A stretch of 16,125 bases of DNA from positions 1 to 16,125 of the forward strand of contig CAKSPP010000009.1 of NCBI GenBank assembly GCA_934481505.1. The letters are read 5' to 3'. The translations under genes and the position numbers were made by a program. This stretch comes from an uncultured Eubacteriales bacterium (GTDB lineage: Bacteria; Bacillota; Clostridia; Oscillospirales; UBA644). Position 1 is the stretch's first letter. Each line of letters starts with the position of its first letter. The notes beneath the pieces are model-generated. The model was not told where the DNA came from, did not search any database, and worked only from the letters and a program-made list of their open reading frames with translations. Shown here piece after piece: positions 6,298 through 14,031 of the stretch.

Positions 6298-6833
6298 AAG
6301 AATTATCGCTAAACATTCTCGATATAGCGAAAAACTCCGTTCGGGCAGGAGCAAAAAACATAGGTATATATATAAATGAAGACAGCAACGGCATATTGAC
6401 GCTCAGAATAACCGACGACGGCTGCGGAATGGACGAGCAGACGGTAAAATCCGTTTCGAACCCGTTTTTCACCTCACGCAAGACAAGAAAAGTCGGACTC
6501 GGTATCCCCTTTCTTATTCTTGCCGCGGAGCAGACCGGCGGAAGCGTCAATATAGATTCAAAAACATCGGGAAACGACCGAGGTACGACCGTGACGGCAA
6601 CTTTCGACACGAAAAGTATCGATTTCACACCGCTCGGAGATGTTGTCGGTTCGGTTGTTACTCTCATTCAGGGAGACCCCGACAGGGATTTTGTTTTTGA
6701 ACACAATACGCCCGAAAGAAAAGTTCATCTTTCGACAGCGGAAATAAGGGAGATATTGGGAGATGTTTCTCTTTCCGAACCCGAAGTTTTAGTCTGGATA
6801 AAAGAGTATCTTGAAGAGGCGTATAAAAACTGA
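6294..6833 (+). CDS. GHKL ATPase-domain protein 2
   Basis: A 179-residue protein. Residues 1-105 form a histidine-kinase-type ATP-binding domain: N box LDIAKNSVRAGA (9-20, N14), G1 box DDGCGM (41-46), FFTSR (58-62), G2 box GLG (68-70), and a GTT at 97-99. There is no histidine phosphoacceptor domain and no sensor or membrane part, so it is a stand-alone ATPase. It is closer in motifs to sensor histidine kinases than the RsbW-like protein at 3501-3923. Residues 110-179 form a C-terminal tail (IDFTPLGDVVGSVVTLIQG, then charged helices) found in neighbours of clostridial hydrogenases but with no function I recognise. It starts four bases inside the PHP gene and is followed by a 41-base AT-rich gap. 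Confidence 0.82.
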   Translation: MKELSLNILDIAKNSVRAGAKNIGIYINEDSNGILTLRITDDGCGMDEQTVKSVSNPFFTSRKTRKVGLGIPFLILAAEQTGGSVNIDSKTSGNDRGTTVTATFDTKSIDFTPLGDVVGSVVTLIQGDPDRDFVFEHNTPERKVHLSTAEIREILGDVSLSEPEVLVWIKEYLEEAYKN

Positions 6834-6874
6834 GTTTATAATATTTAATTTGAATATATTTGGAGGTTTTTTCA

Positions 6875-7249
6875 ATGAAAAGTTTGGCAGAACTTGCTGC
6901 TATCAGAGAAAAGATGCAGAAAAAAGTCGCTATCCGCGAGGGTGCGGACGACACAGTAAGAGTTGTCGTCGGTATGGCCACCTGCGGAATTGCGGCAGGT
7001 GCACGCCCCGTTCTCTCGGCTTTTGTCGAAGAAGTTGCGAATGCGGGACTTGACGATTCCGTTATGGTAACCCAGACGGGTTGTATCGGAATTTGCCAGT
7101 ATGAGCCGGTCGTAGAAGTTTACGAAAACGGCAAAGACAAGGTAACTTATGTAAAGATGACTCCCGAAAAGGCAAAGGAAGTTGTCGAAAAGCATCTTAA
7201 AGGCGGAAAAATTGTCGAAGAATACACGATAGGGACCGCTACGAAATAA
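6875..7249 (+). CDS. Small thioredoxin-like [2Fe-2S] ferredoxin with a missing cysteine
   Basis: A 124-residue protein. Residues 28-110 resemble the thioredoxin-like ferredoxin domain of NuoE/HydC and of the HydB N-terminus: VVVGMATCGIAAGA (30-43), then TGCIGICQYEP (68-78). Only three of the usual four cluster cysteines are present (C37, C70, C74). The position five residues before C37, a Cys in CxxxxC-type ferredoxins, is Val32. It may bind a cluster with a non-Cys ligand or share one at an interface. ATG 6875 is eight bases after GGAGG. It lies directly before hydB, so it is likely an extra electron carrier or redox-sensing partner of the hydrogenase. I recall similar three-Cys proteins beside clostridial hydrogenases. 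Confidence 0.82.
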   Translation: MKSLAELAAIREKMQKKVAIREGADDTVRVVVGMATCGIAAGARPVLSAFVEEVANAGLDDSVMVTQTGCIGICQYEPVVEVYENGKDKVTYVKMTPEKAKEVVEKHLKGGKIVEEYTIGTATK

Positions 7250-7268
7250 TTATTTGGAGGAGTAAACA

Positions 7269-9092
7269 ATGATTCGTTCTCATATCCTTATTTGCGGAGG
7301 TACCGGATGCACCTCCTCAAAGAGTATGGAAATCGCGGCCTCTCTCGAAAAAGAAATCGCCGCACAGGGACTTGCAGACGAAGTTCAGGTCGTAAGAACC
7401 GGATGCTTCGGACTCTGTGCTCTCGGTCCCATTATGATAGTATATCCCGAGGGAACATTCTACAATATGGTAACGCTTGACGACGTTCCCGAAATAGTAA
7501 GCGAGCATATTCTCAAAGGCCGCCCGGTAGAAAGACTTATCTACAAACCGCATAACGCGAAAGAAGAAGCCGAAATCGAAGCAGCCGAGAAAAACGCTCA
7601 CGCCGTTTCCCTTTCCGAAACCCCGTTCTATGCAAAACAGAAGAGAGTTGCGTTGAGAAACTGCGGCGTTATAAACCCCGAAAATATCGAAGAATATATC
7701 GGTATGAACGGATATCAGGCTCTCGGTAAAGTTCTTACCGAAATGACGCCTGAAGAAGTTATCGATGTTATTACTGCGTCGGGTCTTCGCGGACGCGGAG
7801 GTGCAGGCTTCCCGACCGGAAGAAAATGGGCTCTTGCAAGAAACATCGTAAAAGACGCAGATCAGAAATATGTCTGCTGCAACGCCGACGAAGGCGACCC
7901 CGGTGCGTTTATGGACCGTTCGGTTCTCGAAGGCGACCCCCACGCGGTTATCGAAGCAATGGCTATTGCGGGTTACGCGATAGGTGCAAACCAGGGTTAC
8001 GTTTATGTCAGAGCGGAATATCCTATTGCCGTTCACCGTTTGCAGATTGCCATAAAACAGGCTCGCGAATACGGTCTTTTGGGTAAAGACATCTTCGGAA
8101 CGGGCTTTGATTTCGATATGGATATCCGTCTCGGTGCCGGAGCGTTCGTCTGCGGCGAAGAAACAGCCCTTATGACCTCGATCGAAGGTCACAGAGGCGA
8201 ACCGAGACCCCGTCCTCCCTTCCCTGCCGAAAAAGGACTTTTCCAGAAACCGTCGGTTCTCAACAACGTTGAAACTTACGCAAATATTCCGCAGATAATC
8301 CTCAACGGACCCGAATGGTTCGCCTCCATGGGTACAGAAAAGAGCAAGGGAACTAAAGTTTTCGCTCTCGGCGGAAAAATCACAAATACGGGACTTGTCG
8401 AAGTTCCTATGGGAACAACTCTCCGCACCGTTATCGAAGAAATCGGCGGAGGAATTCCGAACGGCAAGAAATTCAAAGCGGCTCAGACCGGAGGGCCTTC
8501 CGGCGGATGTATACCTGCCGAGCACCTTGATATTCCCATAGATTACGACAACCTTATTTCTATCGGTTCTATGATGGGTTCCGGAGGACTTATCGTCATG
8601 GACGAAGACAACTGTATGGTCGACATCGCGAAATTCTTCCTTGAATTCACCGTTGACGAATCCTGCGGTAAATGTACGCCCTGCCGTGTAGGAACAAAAC
8701 GTCTTCTCGAACTTCTCACCAAGATAACCGAAGGCAAAGGCACGATGGAAGACCTCGACAAGATGGAAAAACTTTGCTACTACATAAAAGAAAACGCCCT
8801 CTGCGGACTCGGACAGACAGCTCCGAACCCCGTACTTTCCACCCTGAGATATTTCAAAGACGAGTATATCGCACACATCAAGGACAAGACCTGTCCCGCA
8901 GGCGTCTGCAAGAAACTCGTTCATTTCGAGATTCTCGACACTTGTAAAGGTTGTACGAAATGTGCAAGAAACTGCCCGGTCGGTGCAATTTCCGGTGCCG
9001 TCAAGCAGCAGCACACGATCGACCAGACTAAGTGCGTAAAATGCGGCGTATGTATCGACAACTGTGCATTCCACGCAATCGTCAAGAAATAA
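7269..9092 (+). CDS. hydB: NADH-dependent [FeFe] hydrogenase subunit HydB (NuoF-like flavoprotein)
   Basis: A 607-residue NAD(H)- and FMN-binding subunit. An N-terminal thioredoxin-like [2Fe-2S] domain has C9, C14, C46 and C50. The NuoF core follows, with GRGGAGFPTG (175-184) for NADH and FMN binding, NADEGDPGAF (205-214), and an SLBB-like region around 380-440. The [4Fe-4S] site ESCGKCTPC has C466, C469, C472 and the distant C512. The C-terminus carries TCPAGVC (541-547) and a two-cluster ferredoxin domain (C559, C562, C565, C569; C589, C592, C595, C599). With HydA and HydC it forms the complex that couples NADH and reduced ferredoxin oxidation to H2 formation, or the reverse. GGAGGAG precedes ATG. 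Twelve bases separate it from hydA. Confidence 0.96.
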   Translation: MIRSHILICGGTGCTSSKSMEIAASLEKEIAAQGLADEVQVVRTGCFGLCALGPIMIVYPEGTFYNMVTLDDVPEIVSEHILKGRPVERLIYKPHNAKEEAEIEAAEKNAHAVSLSETPFYAKQKRVALRNCGVINPENIEEYIGMNGYQALGKVLTEMTPEEVIDVITASGLRGRGGAGFPTGRKWALARNIVKDADQKYVCCNADEGDPGAFMDRSVLEGDPHAVIEAMAIAGYAIGANQGYVYVRAEYPIAVHRLQIAIKQAREYGLLGKDIFGTGFDFDMDIRLGAGAFVCGEETALMTSIEGHRGEPRPRPPFPAEKGLFQKPSVLNNVETYANIPQIILNGPEWFASMGTEKSKGTKVFALGGKITNTGLVEVPMGTTLRTVIEEIGGGIPNGKKFKAAQTGGPSGGCIPAEHLDIPIDYDNLISIGSMMGSGGLIVMDEDNCMVDIAKFFLEFTVDESCGKCTPCRVGTKRLLELLTKITEGKGTMEDLDKMEKLCYYIKENALCGLGQTAPNPVLSTLRYFKDEYIAHIKDKTCPAGVCKKLVHFEILDTCKGCTKCARNCPVGAISGAVKQQHTIDQTKCVKCGVCIDNCAFHAIVKK

Positions 9093-9104
9093 GGAGGAAA
9101 AGTG

Positions 9105-10844
9105 ATGGCTGACATAAATCTTAAAATAAACGGAATGCCCGTAACGGCTCCCAAGGGTTCGACTATCCTTGAAGCCGCAAACATCGCGGGTATCAAAATT
9201 CCCACCCTCTGCTTTCTTAAAGACATCAACGCTATCGGTGCATGCCGTATCTGCGTTGTGGAAGTCAAGGGAGCAAGAAGCCTTGTTGCCTCCTGCGTTT
9301 ACCCTGTAAACGAGGGTATGGAAGTATTTACCAACACAGAAAAAGTAAGAGAATCGAGAAAAATGACTCTCGAACTTCTTCTCTCGACCCACGAACGCAA
9401 GTGCCTTTCCTGTGCAAGAAGCCAGAACTGCGAATTGCAGACTCTCGCTCTTGAATACGGAATCGAAGACGCGGGCGAATTCGACGGTTTCAAACCCGAA
9501 TACGATAAAGACGAAAACGACTATCTTATCAGAGATAACAACAAATGTATCCTCTGCCGCCGCTGCGTAGCGGTTTGTAAACACACACAGGGTGCAGGCG
9601 TTATCGGAGCAAACGAAAGAGGTATTAACACCAACATCGGCTGTGCTTTCGATATGAACCTTGCAAAAACCTCCTGTATTGCCTGCGGACAGTGCGTTGC
9701 AGCCTGCCCGACCGGAGCTCTCACCGAAAAGGACGACACAAAGCTTGTTTGGGACGCTCTTTCCGACGAATCAAAGCATGTCGTTATCGCTCCCGCTCCC
9801 TCTGTCAGAGTTCAGATAGGCGAAGAATTCGGAAATCCGATAGGAACAAACGCGGAAGGCAAAATGGTTGCGGCTATGCGTCGTCTCGGATTTGACGCCG
9901 TTGTCGACGTTGACGTTGCGGCTGACGTAACGATAATCGAAGAAGGCACCGAATTTATAAACAGAGTTCAGAACGGAGGAGTTCTTCCCCTTATTACATC
10001 CTGCTCTCCGGGCTGGGTCAAATATTGCGAACACTACTTCCCCGAATTTATCCCCAACCTTTCTTCCTGCAAATCTCCGCAGGGTATGTACGGTGCTTTG
10101 ATGAAGAGCTACTATGCGGAAAAGAAAGGCATTGACCCGAAAGATATATTCGTCGTAAGCGTAATGCCCTGTACCGCAAAGAAATTCGAAAGAACCCGTG
10201 AAGGTTATTCCGTTGACGGTCTCTGCGATATAGACGCGGCTCTCACGACAAGAGAACTTGCAAAAATGATAAAACGTGCAGGTCTCAACTTCAACGCTCT
10301 TCCCGACGAAGAATTCGATCCTATTTTCGGCGGAGCTACCGGTGCCGGACACATCTTCGGAGCTTCGGGCGGCGTTATGGAAGCAGCTCTCCGTACTGTC
10401 GTCGAAAAGCTTGAAAACAAAGAACTTCCCGCTCTCGATTTCAAAGAAGTCAGAGGTATGGAAGGTATAAAAGAAGCGACCTATAAGGTTGCCGGAATGG
10501 ACGTTAAACTTGCCGTTGCTTCGGGAACCGCAAATGCCGCAAAACTTCTCAACAAGATAAAGAACGGCGAAGCGGAATATCACTTCATCGAAATAATGGC
10601 TTGCCCCGGCGGCTGCGTAAACGGAGGCGGACAGCCTATCCACGACGCATACACCAGAGCAAACGTCGATATCCGCGGACTCCGTGCGGCAGCTCTTTAT
10701 AAAGAAGACGCTGACTCTGCATTGAGAAAATCGCACGAATCCCCCGTCGTAAAAGAACTTTACGAAACTTATCTCGGCGAAGCGGGCGGACACAAGGCTC
10801 ATCACCTTTTGCACACAACCTACGTTCCGAGAAAGAAAAACTGA
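9105..10844 (+). CDS. hydA: NADH-dependent [FeFe] hydrogenase catalytic subunit HydA
   Basis: A 579-residue catalytic subunit. In order: plant-type [2Fe-2S] (C36, C47, C50, C64); a His-Cys [4Fe-4S] site (H96, C100, C103, C109); two [4Fe-4S] ferredoxin motifs (C148, C151, C154, C158; C191, C194, C197, C201); and the H-cluster domain with TSCSPGW (298-304), MPCTAKKFE (354-362) and EIMACPGGCVNGGGQP (496-511), giving C356, C500 and C504. The first motif reads TSCSP rather than TSCCP. The extra C-terminal [2Fe-2S] domain of the Thermotoga enzyme is absent. It catalyses reversible proton reduction to H2. Maturases HydEFG are not in the window. ATG 9105 sits seven bases after AGGAGG; an in-frame GTG at 9102 is too close. 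Last gene of the operon. Confidence 0.96.
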   Translation: MADINLKINGMPVTAPKGSTILEAANIAGIKIPTLCFLKDINAIGACRICVVEVKGARSLVASCVYPVNEGMEVFTNTEKVRESRKMTLELLLSTHERKCLSCARSQNCELQTLALEYGIEDAGEFDGFKPEYDKDENDYLIRDNNKCILCRRCVAVCKHTQGAGVIGANERGINTNIGCAFDMNLAKTSCIACGQCVAACPTGALTEKDDTKLVWDALSDESKHVVIAPAPSVRVQIGEEFGNPIGTNAEGKMVAAMRRLGFDAVVDVDVAADVTIIEEGTEFINRVQNGGVLPLITSCSPGWVKYCEHYFPEFIPNLSSCKSPQGMYGALMKSYYAEKKGIDPKDIFVVSVMPCTAKKFERTREGYSVDGLCDIDAALTTRELAKMIKRAGLNFNALPDEEFDPIFGGATGAGHIFGASGGVMEAALRTVVEKLENKELPALDFKEVRGMEGIKEATYKVAGMDVKLAVASGTANAAKLLNKIKNGEAEYHFIEIMACPGGCVNGGGQPIHDAYTRANVDIRGLRAAALYKEDADSALRKSHESPVVKELYETYLGEAGGHKAHHLLHTTYVPRKKN

Positions 10845-10848
10845 TAAG

Positions 10849-10880
10849 AAAACCGTCTCTTCGGAGACGGTTTTTCTTTT
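10849..10880 (+). terminator. Rho-independent terminator of the hydrogenase operon
   Basis: ACCGTCTC (10852-10859) and GAGACGGT (10864-10871) form a perfect eight-base stem, extended by A-T pairs, with a TTCG tetraloop and a T-rich tail. It begins four bases after the hydA stop. Confidence 0.93.
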
Positions 10881-10947
10881 TAATCGCCGAATAAATCGCC
10901 GTTCGTCGGAAAATAATGAACATATACCGACAAAAATGCCGTAATCA

Positions 10948-10976
10948 TTGACAAACACCGCATATTCTGTTAAAAT
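10948..10976 (+). promoter_or_regulatory. Predicted sigma-A promoter for the aminopeptidase operon
   Basis: Consensus TTGACA (10948-10953), a 17-base spacer ending in TGT (extended -10), then TAAAAT (10971-10976), 23 bases before the start codon. A strong match with ideal spacing. Confidence 0.85.
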
Positions 10977-10999
10977 TCAAAATACACGAGGTGATTTTT

Positions 11000-12226
11000 A
11001 TGAATAAGACAAGACTTAAAAAATTCGCAAAACTCATAGCGAACACCGGAGTTCACGTTCAGAAAGGGCAGGATGTCGTTATCCGTGCGGAAACCGACCA
11101 GCCCGATTTCGTATATATGGTAGCCGAAGAATGTTATAAGGCGGGAGCAAGAAAGGTCGAAATCGACTTTTCCTATACGCCCATCCAGAAGTTGCACACA
11201 AAATACAGAAAAGCAAAGGTTCTCGGTTCTCTCGAAGACTGGGAAGTCGAAAAACTCAAACACAGAGCCGAAACGCTGCCGTGTATGATATATCTTCTTT
11301 CCGAAGACCCCGATGGGCTCAACGGAATGAATCAGGAAAAATACGGAAAAGCAATGCAGGAACGCTACAAGGTAATAAAACCGTTCCGCGATTCAATGGA
11401 TAACAAATATCAGTGGTGTATCGCCGCGGTTCCGGGAAAGGCATGGGCAAAGAAGATTTTCCCGAACGACAGACCGTCGGTTGCGGTCGAAAAACTCTGG
11501 GAAGCAATTCTCACGACTTCACGCTGCACGACCGACGACCCGATAAAGGAATGGGACGACCACAACGCAGACCTTGACGCAAGATGTAAATTCCTGAACA
11601 GTCTCAAAATAAAGACCCTTGAATATAAATCCTCGAACGGAACCGATTTCAAAGTCGGAATGATGCCGAACGGAATGTTCTTAGGCGGAGGAGAAACCTC
11701 GCTTAAAGGCGTTTATTATAACCCGAATATCCCCTCCGAAGAAGTTTTCACCACCCCGATGAGAGGCGAAGCCGAGGGTATCGTTTATTCTTCAAAGCCC
11801 CTTTCTTACAGCGGCGAGCTTATCGAAAACTTCTCGATAAGATTTGAAAAAGGCAAAGCCGTCGAAGTTAAAGCGGAAAAGAACGAAGAGCTTCTCAAGC
11901 AGCTCATTTCCCTTGACGAAGGCTCCGCATATCTCGGTGAATGTGCACTTGTCCCCTACGATTCGCCGATAAGAAACAGCGAAATTCTTTTCTTCAACAC
12001 TCTGTTCGACGAAAACGCGGCTTGTCACCTTGCTTTGGGCAGAGGCTTTACAAACTGCGTTAAAGATTACGAAAACTACACAAAAGAAGAGCTTCACACA
12101 ATGGGCGTAAACGACTCCATGCAGCACGAAGACTTCATGATAGGCACAAAAGACCTTTCGATTGTCGCAACGACAGAAGACGGCAAAAAGGTTCAGATAT
12201 TCAAAGACGGAAATTGGGCGTTCTGA
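11000..12226 (+). CDS. M29 family metallo-aminopeptidase
   Basis: A 408-residue cytosolic protein of the thermophilic aminopeptidase family (AmpS/PepS/aminopeptidase T, M29), which removes N-terminal residues from peptides using two metal ions. Expected metal and active-site residues are seen in the C-terminal half: E248 in IPSEEVF, E314 in YLGECAL, E338 in LFDENAACH, H343, and H376 with D378 in QHEDFMIG. The length is typical. ATG 11000 follows GAGGTG by six bases; an upstream in-frame GTG at 10991 is itself part of that ribosome binding site. It leads an operon with rsmE and a surface protein. Substrate range is not predictable. Confidence 0.93.
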   Translation: MNKTRLKKFAKLIANTGVHVQKGQDVVIRAETDQPDFVYMVAEECYKAGARKVEIDFSYTPIQKLHTKYRKAKVLGSLEDWEVEKLKHRAETLPCMIYLLSEDPDGLNGMNQEKYGKAMQERYKVIKPFRDSMDNKYQWCIAAVPGKAWAKKIFPNDRPSVAVEKLWEAILTTSRCTTDDPIKEWDDHNADLDARCKFLNSLKIKTLEYKSSNGTDFKVGMMPNGMFLGGGETSLKGVYYNPNIPSEEVFTTPMRGEAEGIVYSSKPLSYSGELIENFSIRFEKGKAVEVKAEKNEELLKQLISLDEGSAYLGECALVPYDSPIRNSEILFFNTLFDENAACHLALGRGFTNCVKDYENYTKEELHTMGVNDSMQHEDFMIGTKDLSIVATTEDGKKVQIFKDGNWAF

Positions 12227-12227
12227 T

Positions 12228-12947
12228 ATGAAGATATTCATACCGGAAACCGAAGAAAAATCCTCCGTTTTCCTTTCGGGAGAGGACGCAAGACATCTGT
12301 TTGCCCACCGTCCTCAGCCCGGAGACGAAGTTTTCTGCGGCGACGGACAAAAGAACAACTATAAAAGCAAAATCGAAAAAATAACGAAAGACGGAATTTA
12401 TATCTTAATAGAAGAAAAAATTCCGTTTTCTCCCCCGAAAGCCGAAATCACTCTTTACGCCGCCCTGTTAAAGGGTGACAAAAACGAATTTGTCATTCAG
12501 AAATCGACCGAACTCGGCGTTTCAAAAATAGTTTTTTTCGAATCCGAAAACTGCGTGATGAAACTTGACAAAAAGAAAAAAGACGGCAAAAAAGAGCGTT
12601 TCGAAAAGATTGCAAGGCAGGCGGCAATGCAATGCGGCAGAGACACACTCCCCGAAATCGGAGATTTTACCGATTTTGACGGCATTTTCGGAAACGACCG
12701 CCCCGTTTTCTTCTATGAAAACGCAAAAAAGCTCGGCAGACCGCTTTTTTCGGAATATCTGAAAAATAACGGAATAAAAGAAAGATTTTCGTTTATCGTA
12801 GGTCCCGAGGGCGGATTTTCGGAAAAGGAAGTCAAAACTGCCCTCGAAAAAGCCGAAACGGTTTCTCTCGGAGAAAGAATATTGCGTGCGGAGACCGTTC
12901 CGATAGCGGTTCTTTCCGTTATTGCGGCAAGTATCGGCGAAATGTAA
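12228..12947 (+). CDS. rsmE: 16S rRNA (uracil(1498)-N3)-methyltransferase RsmE
   Basis: A 239-residue SPOUT methyltransferase. An N-terminal PUA-like part (1-70) is followed by the knotted catalytic domain with GDKNEFVIQKSTELGV (83-98), RQAAMQCGR (130-138), the SAM-binding loop VGPEGGFSEKE (191-201) and LGERILRAETVP (214-225). It methylates U1498 of 16S rRNA at N3, using S-adenosylmethionine. Length and motifs are normal. ATG 12228 begins one base after the aminopeptidase stop with only a weak ribosome binding site, so it probably depends on translation of the upstream gene. An alternative reading that starts upstream inside the aminopeptidase gene is rejected for lack of family similarity. 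Confidence 0.93.
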   Translation: MKIFIPETEEKSSVFLSGEDARHLFAHRPQPGDEVFCGDGQKNNYKSKIEKITKDGIYILIEEKIPFSPPKAEITLYAALLKGDKNEFVIQKSTELGVSKIVFFESENCVMKLDKKKKDGKKERFEKIARQAAMQCGRDTLPEIGDFTDFDGIFGNDRPVFFYENAKKLGRPLFSEYLKNNGIKERFSFIVGPEGGFSEKEVKTALEKAETVSLGERILRAETVPIAVLSVIAASIGEM

Positions 12948-12957
12948 GGAGACAGAG

Positions 12958-13989
12958 ATGAAAAAAATAACGACTTTTTTTCTTGCGGTAATAATGCTTT
13001 TTGCAATGTCCGTTCCGACTTTTGCGGAAGAAACGGAATTGAAAAAGAGCATTTCCGCAGCAAACAAATTCCTCATTGACGCGGCTCCCGACGCCGAGAC
13101 CTTTGACGAAACACTTTCCTTTGTCGAAGCGGGACTTATCGGCGAAAAAACGAAAATTTACATAGCCAAAGCCGACGAAAGCGACGCTCAGAAACTTTCG
13201 GAATATATTCTTTTGCAGAAAGCGTTCGGAGAAAGCGTTTCTCTTTCCGAGAGCTCAAAGGAAGATTACGGCGACAGGCTTATTTTGCTGCAAAAAGACG
13301 ACGGTTCTTTCGGCGACATCAAAGCGAGCGTATATTCCGTCGCAGCCCTTTTGGCAACCGGCAAAAAAACGATAAAGAACGCGAAAAAACCTTATGAAGA
13401 AGTCGACGCGGTGAACTTTATAATTTCGTCTCAAAGTGAAGACGGAAGTATCGGCGACAGAGACGTTTCGGTAAAGGCGGCGGCGGTTTTATGGCAGTAT
13501 AAATCATCCGAGAACGCCGCACAGGCACTCGACAAACTCGAAAAATACTTTATCACCCTTACCGAAAGCGATACCCCCGAAGATGTTGCGGCGGGGCTTT
13601 GCGGACTTACCGACAAGAATTACGGCGAGACGACAGCTGAAATGACTGCGGCGATAAACAAACTTATCGCTCTTCAAAACGAAGACGGAGGCTTTGCCGC
13701 AGTAAAAGGCGACCCGTCCGACATAAAACTCACCGAAAAGATATTCGAAGCTCTCGAATCGGTAAGATACACCGTAACCCCTTTCAATGCAGTAATAAAC
13801 GGCGTTAAATTCGCAAATATGGGAATTGACTTTTCCGCTTTGAAACCCATGATAATTCTTTATGCTGTGCTTCTCGTCTGCTCGATAGGCGTCTGGATTT
13901 TCATAATGAAAAGAAAGCCGAAGAGAGGAACGCTTGAAGACGCAAAACGCCTTGCGGAAGAGAAACTCGATAAAACCGAGGAAAAATAA
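12958..13989 (+). CDS. Secreted, membrane-anchored protein with prenyltransferase-like alpha-alpha toroid repeats
   Basis: A 343-residue protein. A signal peptide is clear at 1-23 (KK, hydrophobic core, TFA before EE). The extracellular part, about 24-295, has three spaced motifs of the prenyltransferase/squalene-cyclase repeat type: LQKDDGSFG (111-119), SSQSEDGSIG (157-166) and LQNEDGGFA (239-247), each followed by a helix. A transmembrane helix (about 297-317) is followed by the positively charged MKRKPKR and a charged cytosolic tail (about 318-343). Such toroid domains in Firmicute surface proteins are related to terpenoid cyclase and thioester-protein folds, but catalytic residues are not evident. 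Function unknown. AAGGAG precedes ATG 12958 by six bases; an upstream in-frame start at 12922 lies inside rsmE and would bury the signal peptide. Confidence 0.78.
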   Translation: MKKITTFFLAVIMLFAMSVPTFAEETELKKSISAANKFLIDAAPDAETFDETLSFVEAGLIGEKTKIYIAKADESDAQKLSEYILLQKAFGESVSLSESSKEDYGDRLILLQKDDGSFGDIKASVYSVAALLATGKKTIKNAKKPYEEVDAVNFIISSQSEDGSIGDRDVSVKAAAVLWQYKSSENAAQALDKLEKYFITLTESDTPEDVAAGLCGLTDKNYGETTAEMTAAINKLIALQNEDGGFAAVKGDPSDIKLTEKIFEALESVRYTVTPFNAVINGVKFANMGIDFSALKPMIILYAVLLVCSIGVWIFIMKRKPKRGTLEDAKRLAEEKLDKTEEK

Positions 13990-13995
13990 CAAAAA

Positions 13996-14031
13996 ATTCG
14001 CATATTCCGTCCTTGACACGGCTTTGCGAAT
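13996..14031. promoter_or_regulatory. Nested inverted repeats around the -35 box of the DUF1292 promoter
   Basis: ATTCGCA (13996-14002) and TGCGAAT (14025-14031) are perfect seven-base arms. Inside them CCGT (14007-14010) and ACGG (14017-14020) flank the TTGACA box. Possible operator, or a hairpin left from the end of the upstream transcript, but there is no T tract, so not an intrinsic terminator. Confidence 0.4.

Noticed and set aside
6837..6842. Possible internal promoter before the small ferredoxin gene (TATAAT)
   Set aside because: A perfect -10 but no -35 at 16-18 bases; the nearest TTGAAG is 20 bases upstream inside the previous gene, and the gap is AT-rich, so chance is likely.
6860..6874. 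Upstream TTG start for the small ferredoxin gene
   Set aside because: It would overlap the GGAGG ribosome binding site that ideally serves ATG 6875.
7317..9584. A 755-codon open frame on the minus strand opposite hydB and hydA
   Set aside because: It is a mirror of strongly coding plus-strand genes with full Fe-S and flavin motifs; its translation is Phe/Val/Ser-rich with no recognisable domain, as expected for an antisense shadow in this codon usage.
10876..10947. Short repeats (AATCGCCG twice, GTCGG/CCGAC) after the hydrogenase terminator
   Set aside because: Too short and not placed against a promoter element; no support beyond chance.
9771..10958. A 395-codon minus-strand open frame opposite hydA
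   Set aside because: Same reason: the opposite strand encodes the complete hydrogenase, and this frame runs through the hydA terminator with no domain or ribosome binding site.
12162..12227. N-terminal extension of RsmE starting inside the aminopeptidase gene
   Set aside because: The extra 22 residues have no similarity to the family; RsmE proteins begin with a stretch like MKIFI, which is at 12228.
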